Origin: CAYYWV01 sp964475385
Lineage (GTDB): Bacteria > Pseudomonadota > Alphaproteobacteria > JAAXGF01
Assembly (NCBI GenBank): GCA_964475385.1
Contig: CAYYWV010000093.1
Location: forward strand, 1 to 9,667
Length of the DNA: 9,667 nucleotides
Direction of reading: 5' to 3'
The notes beneath the pieces were generated by a model that had not been told where the DNA came from, ran no database searches, and saw only the letters and a program-made list of their open reading frames with translations. This document shows, one piece after another, positions 1-6,056 of this stretch (the stretch's first letter is position 1; each line of letters begins with the position of its first letter). The position numbers were made by a program, and so were the translations under genes.

Positions 1-178
1 TATATCTTATGCGACTTATGGATGGGCTCGATTTGCGGCGTGGACGGCGCGAAGCCGCCTTGGGCGCGCAGTGGCGGCAACCCTCTCCTTCCTCTTGGCG
101 CTTTCGCAAGAGCGGTCCAGACGCTAGGCTGCCGCCGGTCGATCTCTTCCGCACATCCGGCGACAAAGGCGATGGCTC
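1..178. other. Non-coding leader upstream of mazG, no gene recognised
   Basis: No open frame here resembles a known protein, and the short frames that cross it are low-complexity readings that run into mazG out of frame. The first 20 bases are AT-rich compared with the rest and could be promoter-like, but I could not find a convincing -35/-10 pair. The only supported element is a weak purine-rich ribosome binding site (AAAGG at about 165-169) roughly nine bases before the mazG ATG. The upstream neighbour lies outside the window. Confidence 0.4.
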
Positions 179-1012
179 ATGGCATCGGGTATCGAACGGC
201 TTCTTGACGTCATGGCGCGGCTCCGCGACCCCGAGAACGGCTGCCCCTGGGACCGCGAGCAGACCTTCGCAACCATTGCGCCCTACACCATCGAAGAGGC
301 TTACGAGGTCGCCGAGGCGATCGCCGAGAACGACTGGGCGGCGCTCGAGGACGAGCTCGGCGATCTTCTGTTCCAGGTCGTCTTTTACGCCCAGATGGCG
401 CGCGAGGCCGGCCGCTTCGACTTCGACCGCATCGCCGGGCGCGCGGCCGACAAGATGGTGCGCCGCCACCCCCATGTCTTCCGCGACGCCGTAATCGAAA
501 ACGCGGACGCCCAGACCCGGGCCTGGGAGGACCAGAAGGCCGACGAACGCGCCGCCCGGGCCCGCGCCGAAGGCCGAAGCCCGAGCGCGCTCGACGGCGT
601 CGCCCGCGCCCTGCCCGCGCTCGCCCGCGCGCAGAAGCTCCAGGCGCGCGCAGCGCGGGTCGGTTTCGACTGGCCGGATGCGGAGCCGGTTTTCGACAAG
701 ATCGCCGAAGAGCTCGCCGAGCTGCGCGCCGAGTGGCGCGCCGGCGCCCCGAGCGGGCGCTTCGCCGACGAGCTCGGCGATCTCCTGTTCGCCTGCGTCA
801 ACCTCGCCCGTCGCGCCGGCGTGGACGCCGAGGCCGCGCTGCGCGCCGGCAACGAGAAGTTCGCGCGCCGTTTCCGCCGGATCGAGGCGCTCCTCGCCGA
901 GGCCGGCCGGACGCCGGGCGAATCCACGCTTTCGGAGATGGACGCCCTGTGGGAGCGCGCCAAGGCGGAGGAACGCGCCGCCGCTTCGCCGGACCTAGAG
1001 AAAGAAAAATAA
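179..1012 (+). CDS. mazG: MazG, nucleoside triphosphate pyrophosphohydrolase
   Basis: This cytosolic enzyme hydrolyses (d)NTPs to NMPs and pyrophosphate; in E. coli MazG is linked to house-cleaning of nucleotides and to lowering (p)ppGpp. The 277-residue protein has the full two-domain MazG layout. The N-terminal domain carries the metal-binding pattern EExxE (E39, E40, E43) followed by EDELGD (E59, D62), and begins with the family-typical run LRDPENGCPWDREQTF. The C-terminal copy repeats it with EELAE (177-181) and DELGD (197-201). Both domains look intact and the length matches full-length MazG. The ATG at 179 places the conserved N-terminus correctly and has a weak AAAGG box nine bases upstream; the ATG at 172 is in another frame. 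It converges with the reductase gene, with only six bases between the two stop codons. It is probably a chromosomal housekeeping gene bordering the taurine locus rather than part of it. Confidence 0.95.
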   Translation: MASGIERLLDVMARLRDPENGCPWDREQTFATIAPYTIEEAYEVAEAIAENDWAALEDELGDLLFQVVFYAQMAREAGRFDFDRIAGRAADKMVRRHPHVFRDAVIENADAQTRAWEDQKADERAARARAEGRSPSALDGVARALPALARAQKLQARAARVGFDWPDAEPVFDKIAEELAELRAEWRAGAPSGRFADELGDLLFACVNLARRAGVDAEAALRAGNEKFARRFRRIEALLAEAGRTPGESTLSEMDALWERAKAEERAAASPDLEKEK

Positions 1013-1055
1013 GCTCTTTCAACCTTTAGAAGGCGGTTCCTCTTCTAAGAGCTTA
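1001..1055 (-). terminator. Rho-independent terminator of the leftward operon
   Basis: Perfect 9-bp inverted repeat: TAAGCTCTT at 1010-1018 pairs with AAGAGCTTA at 1047-1055. A second stem nests inside it (TTAGAAG 1026-1032 with CTTCTAA 1042-1048). On the minus strand the outer stem is followed directly by TTTTTCTTT (complement of 1001-1009), as expected for intrinsic termination of reductase transcripts. The 5' arm lies in the last codons of the reductase and the T-tract lies inside the 3' end of mazG, so the signal is shared by two convergent genes. On the plus strand there is no T-run after the hairpin. The 28-base loop of the outer stem is long, but the inner stem would close it. Confidence 0.55.
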
Positions 1056-1900
1056 ATCAGCGCCGTGTTGTCGAGCCGGCCTTCGCCGCGCGCCTGAAGG
1101 CGGGCGAAGAACTGCTCGATGATCGCGGTCACGGGAAGCTGGGCCCCGTTGCGCCGCGCTTCGCCCAGGCAGATCGCGAGATCCTTGCGCATCCAGTCGG
1201 CGGCGAAACCGAAATCGAAGCGCCCCTCGATCATGGTCGCGGCCCGGTTGTCCATCTGCCAGGACTGGGCCGCCCCCTTCGATATCACCTCGACGACCCG
1301 GTGAGGATCGAGCGCGGCCTTCTTGGCGAAGGAGAGCGCCTCGGCGAGCCCTTGGATGACGCCGACGCAGCAGATCTGGTTGCACATCTTGGTGAGCTGT
1401 CCGGCGCCCACGGGGCCCATCAAGGTGACCGCGCGGGCGTAGCACTCGATTATCGGCCGCGCTGTGGCGAAGTCGGACTCGAGCCCGCCGACCATGACCG
1501 TAAGCACCCCCTCCTCGGCCCCGTTCTGGCCGCCAGAGACCGGCGCGTCGAGAAGTCCGATGCCGCGCTCCGCAGCAATCTCGGCGAGCGCGCGCTCGAC
1601 GTCGGCCGAGGCCGTCGTGTGGTCGACGAACAGGCTTCCCCGCTTCATCCCCGCAAAGGCCCCGTCGTCGCCGAGCGTGACCGCGCGCAGGTCGTCGTCG
1701 TTGCCGACGCAGGCGAAGACGATCTCGGCGCCGCGCGCGGCCGCGGCGGGGGTGCGCGCCATGGCTCCCCGATGGCGGGCGACCCAGGCCTCGGCCTTGG
1801 CGGCGGTGCGGTTGTAAACGGTCACGTCGTGCCCGCCGGCGGCGAGGTGACCGGCCATGGGAAAACCCATGTTTCCCAGCCCGAGAAAAGCGACCTTCAT
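1019..1900 (-). CDS. NAD(P)-dependent beta-hydroxyacid dehydrogenase (3-hydroxyisobutyrate dehydrogenase family)
   Basis: A cytosolic oxidoreductase of 293 residues, the usual length for the family. The N-terminal Rossmann fold shows GLGNMG (7-12). The stretch VYNRT (28-32) has Arg after the second strand instead of Asp, which in this family usually goes with NADP(H). The substrate signature DAPVSGGQ is at 118-125. The catalytic lysine is K171 in GxxGxGxxxKxxxN (N174), and a second conserved Lys-Asp pair is K239-D240. ATG 1900 is preferred over an upstream in-frame TTG (1918) because GGAGGGAG (1909-1916) sits eight bases before it and the Rossmann motif starts at once. It follows tauA by 66 bases on the same strand. 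Family members reduce or oxidise 3-hydroxyisobutyrate, tartronate semialdehyde, succinic semialdehyde or sulfolactaldehyde (YihU). The operon context makes sulfoacetaldehyde a plausible substrate, but the sequence alone does not decide it. Confidence 0.9.
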   Translation of the reverse strand: MKVAFLGLGNMGFPMAGHLAAGGHDVTVYNRTAAKAEAWVARHRGAMARTPAAAARGAEIVFACVGNDDDLRAVTLGDDGAFAGMKRGSLFVDHTTASADVERALAEIAAERGIGLLDAPVSGGQNGAEEGVLTVMVGGLESDFATARPIIECYARAVTLMGPVGAGQLTKMCNQICCVGVIQGLAEALSFAKKAALDPHRVVEVISKGAAQSWQMDNRAATMIEGRFDFGFAADWMRKDLAICLGEARRNGAQLPVTAIIEQFFARLQARGEGRLDNTALIKLLEEEPPSKG

Positions 1901-1932
1901 CGCGAGAGCTCCCTCCAATTCATTGTGAGATC

Positions 1933-1961
1933 GTTATTTGTACAGCCTGAGAGATCGACAA
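1933..1961 (-). promoter_or_regulatory. Possible internal promoter before the reductase gene
   Basis: Read on the minus strand, TTGTCG (complement of 1956-1961) and AATAAC (complement of 1933-1938) are separated by exactly 17 bases; each matches the sigma-70 hexamer at four of six positions. A start point near 1926 would give a leader of about 25 bases with the strong GGAGGGAG ribosome binding site. The heptamer GAGATCG occurs at 1927-1933 and again at 1951-1957, 24 bases apart, and could be an operator. The tauA-reductase gap is visibly more AT-rich than the genes. This is pattern matching only; read-through from tpa-tauA is equally possible. Confidence 0.3.
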
Positions 1962-1966
1962 CCAGC

Positions 1967-2992
1967 TCAGCACCCGCCCGAGCGCGCCATCTCGACCCAG
2001 CGCGGGTTGACTGCGCGGCTGTAGTCGCCGAGCACGCTCGGCACCTGTTTTTCCTCCTTGAGGAACTTGGCCGTGAAGCGAAGCGCGCGCGCCGCGCCGC
2101 TTTCGCGTCCGCCGTCGAGCCAGCGCGGCGTGGCCTGCTCGGCGAGCGTCGGAAACCGGTAGCGCCCGAGCGCCGCGGGCACCTCGGCCGGGTCGCCGCC
2201 GATCAGCGAAACGATCGCCTGGACCTCGGGCGAGTCGGGGGTCCAGGCCGCAGGATCGCGAATGTAGGACTCCACTGTCTGACCGAGTGTTTTGACGAAT
2301 CTACACATAAACACAGGATGTTGTGCGGCGAATTTACGATCGGAAATCAGTCCATCGAAGGTCGCCTTTCCCCATTCCGACAAAAGGCCCGAGGTAATCA
2401 GCACCCGTCCCGTCGCCTTGAGCGCGCCGAGGACCGGCTCCCACACGAAAGCGGCGTCGATGGTTCCTTCTTTCCAGGCCTTTGCGATCTCGGGCGGCTG
2501 CATGTCGACGAGGCGAACCTCGTTGCGTGGAATCCCGAACTGCTCGAGCGCGAAAAGGGTGTGGAAATGGCTGGTCGAGGCGAAGGGAACGGCGATGGTC
2601 TTTCCCCGCAGATCCTGAGGCGCTGTGATCCGCGCGCCGTTGCGGACCACGAGCGCCTCCGCTGCGGCGATGTCCTCGGCGATCCAGAACAGCTCGATAT
2701 CGAGGCCCCGGCTCAGCCCCGCGGCGATGGGGCTCGACCCGGCGAGCGCGATCTGGACCTCGCCGGCGGCGAGCGCAGAGAGCACCACCGCGCCCGAATC
2801 GAAACGCTTCCAGGTGATCCGCCAGCCGGTCGCCCGTTCGAACGCGCCGTTCGCGATGGCCACCTTCCAGGGATTGACGATGAGCTGATAGCCGATCGTC
2901 ACCCGCGGCGAGGAGGTCTGGGCTCGCGCGCCTGCGGGCGCAAGGGCGAGCCCGCAGGCGACCAGGATCAGCGCAAACCGCAAGACCGTCAT
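1967..2992 (-). CDS. tauA: TauA-type taurine ABC transporter periplasmic binding protein
   Basis: Periplasmic solute-binding protein that captures taurine or a related alkanesulfonate for an ABC importer. The 341-residue product starts with a hydrophobic signal peptide (about 1-24, likely cleaved after AGARA, before QT). The mature part follows E. coli TauA closely in order: VTIGYQ (31-36), NPWKVA (40-45), FDSGA (64-68), SSPIAA (86-91), EALVV (112-116), GKTIAVPFAST (130-140), MQPPEI (164-169), TIDAAFVWEP (177-186), and FLKEEKQVPSV and DYS near the C-terminus (310-325). ATG 2992 is chosen because the signal peptide begins there; a GTG just upstream is out of frame. It lies 67 bases after tpa on the same strand, with a strong hairpin between them. 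tauB and tauC are not in the window. A segment near residues 215-236 uses codons unlike the rest of the gene. A closely related sulfonate such as isethionate cannot be excluded as ligand. Confidence 0.9.
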   Translation of the reverse strand: MTVLRFALILVACGLALAPAGARAQTSSPRVTIGYQLIVNPWKVAIANGAFERATGWRITWKRFDSGAVVLSALAAGEVQIALAGSSPIAAGLSRGLDIELFWIAEDIAAAEALVVRNGARITAPQDLRGKTIAVPFASTSHFHTLFALEQFGIPRNEVRLVDMQPPEIAKAWKEGTIDAAFVWEPVLGALKATGRVLITSGLLSEWGKATFDGLISDRKFAAQHPVFMCRFVKTLGQTVESYIRDPAAWTPDSPEVQAIVSLIGGDPAEVPAALGRYRFPTLAEQATPRWLDGGRESGAARALRFTAKFLKEEKQVPSVLGDYSRAVNPRWVEMARSGGC

Positions 2993-3013
2993 CCCTCACC
3001 CCGCCAGTAGCCG

Positions 3014-3050
3014 GCCGGCCCCGCGGCCGTTCGCGGGCCGCAGGGCCGGT
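3014..3050 (-). other. Strong intergenic hairpin between tpa and tauA
   Basis: Arms 3014-3028 and 3036-3050 are complementary at 13 of 15 positions, around a 7-base loop (3029-3035). On the minus-strand transcript the pair at 3022/3042 becomes a G-U wobble, leaving only the outermost position unpaired. The stem is almost entirely G-C. It starts ten bases after the tpa stop codon and ends about 22 bases before the tauA ATG. No T-run follows, so it is not a classical terminator. It is better read as an mRNA-processing or stability element, or a partial attenuator, that would set the tpa:tauA ratio. That role is inferred. Confidence 0.6.
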
Positions 3051-3059
3051 CCGCGTCTT

Positions 3060-4370
3060 TCAGAAGGTGGCGAACACCTTCCGCATCTTGTCGCACATCT
3101 CGTCGATATGGCTGCGCTCGGCGATCAGCGGCGGCGCGATCAGAAGCGAATCCCCCGTGAGCTTGATGATCACCCCGTTTTCGTAGAGCCGCTGAAGCGC
3201 CTCGTAGCCGCGCACGCCGGGAGCCACGCCGGGCTCGACGTCGATGGCCGCGAACAGGCCGTAGCCGCGGATATCGGTCACCAGAGAAATGTCGCGCATC
3301 GAGAAGATCGCATCGAGGAAGTAGGGCGAAAGCTCGGCCGCCCGGTTGAACAGATCCTCCTTGCGATAGATCTCCATCGCCGCCAGGCTCGCCGCCACCG
3401 CCACCGGGCAGCCCGAGTAGGTGTAGCCGTGGTAAAGCTCGACCGCGCGGTCGGGCGCCGCGTCGACCACCGTCTCGTAGATCTCGTCGCGCACCGCGAC
3501 CGCCCCCATGGGCACGTTGCCGTTGGTCAGCGCCTTGGCCATGGTGATCATATCGGGCTGCACCCCGAAGGAATCGGCGGCGAACGCCTTGCCCGTGCGG
3601 CCGAAGCCGGTGATCACCTCGTCGAAGATGAGCAGAATCCCGTGGCGGTCGCAGATCTCGCGCAGCCGCTCGAGATAGCCCTTCGGCGGCACCAGGCATC
3701 CGATCGAGCCCGCGATCGGCTCGACGATGCAGGCGGCGATGCTGTCGGCGCCGTGGAGATCGACGAAACGCTGGAGATCGTCGGCGAGCTCGGCGCCGAC
3801 CTCGGGTTGCCCTTTGGTGAAGCGCTGCTCGGGCAGCCAGGTGTGGCGCAGGTGGCAGACGCCGGGAAGGCCGAGCCCGAAGGCCTCGCGATTCTTGACC
3901 ATGCCGGCGACCGAGATGCCGCCGAAATTCACGCCGTGATACGCGCGCTCGCGCCCGACCAGGCGCTGGCGTCCGCTCTGCCCTTTCGCGCGATGGTAGG
4001 CGAGCGCGATCTTGAGCGCGGTCTCGACCGCCTCGGAGCCCGAGTTTCCGAAGAAGATGTGATTGAGATCGCCCGGCAGCATGGCCGCGAGCTGGCGCGT
4101 CAACTCGAAGGCGGGCGGATGGCCGAACTGGAACGGCGGGCTGTAGTCGAGCTCGGAGAGCTGCTTCGTGACCGCCTCGACGATCTCGCGCCGACCGTGG
4201 CCGGCGGCGACGCAGAACAGGCCCGACGAGCCGTCGAGCACCTTGTCGCCGCGATGGGTCCAGAAATACATGCCCTCGGCGCGCGTGATCAGGCGAGGGT
4301 TCTCTTTGAAGTCCCGGTTGGCCGTAAACGGCATCCAGTAGTTTTCCAAGGTGTTCGCGGCATACTGCAT
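3060..4370 (-). CDS. tpa: Taurine:pyruvate-type class III aminotransferase
   Basis: A PLP enzyme (436 residues, normal for omega-aminotransferases) that here most likely converts taurine and pyruvate to sulfoacetaldehyde and L-alanine. Class III landmarks are in order: YWMPFTANRDF near the N-terminus, GNSGSE (108-113) for phosphate binding, AYHG (143-146), the PLP-nitrogen aspartate D250 in IFDEVITGFGRTG, the Schiff-base lysine K279 in MAKALTNGNVPMGA, and HGYTYSG (314-320) from the neighbouring subunit. At the position of the flexible arginine of omega-aminotransferases (R416 in the C. violaceum enzyme) it has K403 in IIKLTGD. The assignment over beta-alanine:pyruvate aminotransferase rests on its neighbours tauA, tauR, xsc and pta. 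A good ribosome binding site, AGAGGA (complement of 4379-4384), lies eight bases before the ATG. It is first in the leftward operon and divergent from tauR. Confidence 0.88.
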   Translation of the reverse strand: MQYAANTLENYWMPFTANRDFKENPRLITRAEGMYFWTHRGDKVLDGSSGLFCVAAGHGRREIVEAVTKQLSELDYSPPFQFGHPPAFELTRQLAAMLPGDLNHIFFGNSGSEAVETALKIALAYHRAKGQSGRQRLVGRERAYHGVNFGGISVAGMVKNREAFGLGLPGVCHLRHTWLPEQRFTKGQPEVGAELADDLQRFVDLHGADSIAACIVEPIAGSIGCLVPPKGYLERLREICDRHGILLIFDEVITGFGRTGKAFAADSFGVQPDMITMAKALTNGNVPMGAVAVRDEIYETVVDAAPDRAVELYHGYTYSGCPVAVAASLAAMEIYRKEDLFNRAAELSPYFLDAIFSMRDISLVTDIRGYGLFAAIDVEPGVAPGVRGYEALQRLYENGVIIKLTGDSLLIAPPLIAERSHIDEMCDKMRKVFATF

Positions 4371-4440
4371 CGTCGGTATCCTCTTGTCCTATCGTTCGAC
4401 CGGCCGATCTCCCCTTCGGCTTCGCGGTCGCTGTCAGGCG

Positions 4441-4446
4441 ATCCTA
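4441..4446 (-). promoter_or_regulatory. Possible -10 element of the tpa operon
   Basis: On the minus strand TAGGAT (complement of 4441-4446) matches the -10 consensus at four positions. It would start transcription near 4434, giving a tpa leader of about 64 bases. The expected -35 position, 17 bases away, reads CTCAAC, which is a poor match, as expected for a promoter that needs an activator. It would overlap the tauR -35 on the other strand. Confidence 0.3.
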
Positions 4447-4464
4447 GCACAAGGCTCGGAGGCG

Positions 4465-4493
4465 TTGAGCCGATGTTGCGTTCAGCGTACGAT
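4465..4493 (+). promoter_or_regulatory. Predicted sigma-70 promoter of tauR
   Basis: TTGAGC (4465-4470) and TACGAT (4488-4493) are separated by the optimal 17 bases, and each matches the consensus at four of six positions. Transcription would start near 4500, leaving about 50 bases before the GTG at 4550. The -35 overlaps the expected -35 of the opposing tpa promoter, so the two promoters could compete, and the repeat at 4509-4542 falls in the tauR leader where a bound regulator could block it. Confidence 0.45.
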
Positions 4494-4508
4494 TCTCGCA
4501 AACCAAGA

Positions 4509-4542
4509 GCTAGAGCCAGATCGTCACATTGCGCTAGGCCAA
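4509..4542 (-). promoter_or_regulatory. Candidate TauR operator: two direct repeats 24 bp apart
   Basis: On the minus strand TTGGCCTAGC (4533-4542) and CTGGCTCTAGC (4509-4519) are near-identical direct repeats differing by one inserted T and one T/C change, with starts 24 bp apart. A more degenerate third copy, TTGTGCTAGG, covers about 4443-4452 and overlaps the proposed tpa -10. As I recall, TauR of Rhodobacter capsulatus binds direct repeats of the type CTGGAC(C/T)TAA before tpa, and these repeats share its CTGG...TA core. The pair lies about 75-108 bases upstream of the proposed tpa start, suited to an activator, and downstream of the tauR start, suited to autorepression. Binding itself is inferred. 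Confidence 0.4.
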
Positions 4543-4549
4543 TAAAAAC

Positions 4550-6016
4550 GTGAGCGATTTTCTTTTCCATCTGCGCGCCGACGAGCCCCGCGGGCTCCAG
4601 GCGGAGCTGCGCCGCATCCTGGTTTCGGCGATCCTCGACGGCCAGCTTGCGCCGGGCCACCGCTTGCCTTCTTGCCGCAAGCTCGCGCGTCGCCTTGGGG
4701 TTGCGCGGAATACGGTTGTTCTCGCTTATCAGAACCTGATCGACGAGGGTTACCTTGTTTCGCGCGAGCGCTCAGGATATTTCGTCAACGGCGATATCCT
4801 CACGACCCGGGCGGCGCACGCGCCTCGGATCGAGCGCAGGCCCGAGCGTCCGGCGGACTGGCGCCGCCGCCTGCGGCTCAGGCCTTCGACGCAGGAGAAC
4901 ATCGTCAAGCCCGCCGACTGGCGGCGCTACCCCTACCCTTTCATCTACGGCCAAGTAGACCCCGAGCTGTTTCCGCTGGCCGCTTGGCGCGAGTGTTCGC
5001 GCCGGGCGCTCGCGCGCGACGCGGTCGGCGATTGGATCAACGACCGTTTCATCGAGGACGACCCGATGCTGGTCGAGCAAGTGCGAACCCGGGCGCTCAT
5101 GCGCCGCGGCGTGCGCGCCCGCGACGAGGAGATCCTGATCACGCTTGGCGCGCAGCACGGGCTTTACCTTCTGGCGGCCCTTCTGATGGACGGCGGAACC
5201 CGCGTCGGCGTCGAAAACCCGGGCTATGTGGACGCGCGCAACATCTTTCGCCTCGCTGACGCCAAGCTCAAACCGCTCGCCGTCGATTCGGGCGGGCTGG
5301 TCGTGGACGAACGTCTCGCAGGATGCGATTACGTTTACGTCACCCCGAGCCACCAGTCGCCGACCACGGTGACCATGCCGCTCGAACGGCGGCTCGCGCT
5401 TCTGCGCAAGGCCGCGGAATGCCGCTTCGTCATCATCGAGGACGACTACGAAGCCGAGACCAATTACCTCGCCGAGCCGACCACCGCGCTCAAGGCCCTC
5501 GACGACGGCGACCGGGTGATCTATGTCGGCAGCTTCTCGAAGGCGCTCGCCCCAGGCCTTCGTCTTGGCTATATGGTCGGCCCGCCCGAGCTGATCCGCG
5601 AGGCGCGGCTCTTGCGCCGGCTGATGCTGCGCCATGCGCCGGCCAACAACCAGCGCACGGTCGCCTTGTTCCTCGCCGGCGGCCATTACGACGCCCTGAT
5701 CCACCGCCTCCACCGCCATTACCGCGCCCGCTGGGAGGCCATGGGCGCGGCGCTCGCGCGCCATCTTCCCGACTGGTCGCGCATGCCGACCTTCGGCGGC
5801 ACGAGCTTCTGGGTGCGCGGTCCCGAGGGCCTCGATGCGGACCGCCTTGCGCAAGAGGCGCTCGCCGAAGGAATCATCATCGAACCGGGCGCGATCCACT
5901 TCCTCGGTTCCGAACGCCCGACCAACTACTTTCGGCTTGGCCTGTCGTCGATCGCGCTTGAGCAAATCGAGCCCGGCATCGCCAAGCTCGCGAAGCTCAT
6001 ACGAAAAAATATCTGA
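4550..6016 (+). CDS. tauR: TauR-like MocR/GntR-family transcriptional regulator
   Basis: A cytosolic DNA-binding regulator of 488 residues, typical of the MocR subfamily. An N-terminal GntR winged helix (about 12-82, with LPSCRKLARRLGVARNTVVLAY as recognition region) is joined by a basic, proline-rich linker to an aminotransferase-fold domain. The PLP-site residues are kept: NPGY (223-226), the aspartate in EDDYE (297-301), and the Schiff-base lysine K331 in GSFSKALAPGLRLGY. It should therefore bind PLP and sense an amine effector. In Rhodobacter capsulatus TauR activates tpa in response to taurine, and the divergent position next to tpa supports the same role. The start is GTG with no strong ribosome binding site (only AGG, 11 bases upstream), which suggests low expression. 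It converges with ackA, with 40 bases between stops. The name rests on context plus family, since MocR proteins also control other amine pathways. Confidence 0.85.
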   Translation: MSDFLFHLRADEPRGLQAELRRILVSAILDGQLAPGHRLPSCRKLARRLGVARNTVVLAYQNLIDEGYLVSRERSGYFVNGDILTTRAAHAPRIERRPERPADWRRRLRLRPSTQENIVKPADWRRYPYPFIYGQVDPELFPLAAWRECSRRALARDAVGDWINDRFIEDDPMLVEQVRTRALMRRGVRARDEEILITLGAQHGLYLLAALLMDGGTRVGVENPGYVDARNIFRLADAKLKPLAVDSGGLVVDERLAGCDYVYVTPSHQSPTTVTMPLERRLALLRKAAECRFVIIEDDYEAETNYLAEPTTALKALDDGDRVIYVGSFSKALAPGLRLGYMVGPPELIREARLLRRLMLRHAPANNQRTVALFLAGGHYDALIHRLHRHYRARWEAMGAALARHLPDWSRMPTFGGTSFWVRGPEGLDADRLAQEALAEGIIIEPGAIHFLGSERPTNYFRLGLSSIALEQIEPGIAKLAKLIRKNI

Positions 6017-6036
6017 ACAGTATCAGAGAGATATTT
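6003..6036 (-). terminator. Possible intrinsic terminator downstream of ackA
   Basis: AAATATCT (6007-6014) and AGATATTT (6029-6036) form an 8-bp inverted repeat in an unusually AT-rich pocket. An alternative pairing adds CTGA (6013-6016) with TCAG (6023-6026). On the minus strand the distal arm runs straight into a six-T tract (complement of 6004-6009), about 20 bases after the ackA stop. The stem is AT-rich and so weak, and one arm includes the tauR stop codon. Confidence 0.4.
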
Positions 6037-6056
6037 CGACCGCCCGATATGCGACT

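Noticed and set aside
9..494. 161-codon plus-strand frame overlapping the start of mazG
   Set aside because: It is a Ser/Arg/Thr-rich frame-shifted reading of mazG with no independent support; I looked for the end of an hflX-like upstream gene here and found none.
1301..3010. 569-codon open frame on the plus strand across the reductase and tauA
   Set aside because: It is antisense to two well-supported genes, crosses their intergenic gap, has no recognisable domain and is rich in Arg, Gly and Asp as expected for the antisense of GC-rich genes.
3108..4553. 481-codon plus-strand frame antisense to tpa
   Set aside because: It mirrors the codon bias of tpa, has no known motif, and tpa has intact PLP residues and a ribosome binding site.
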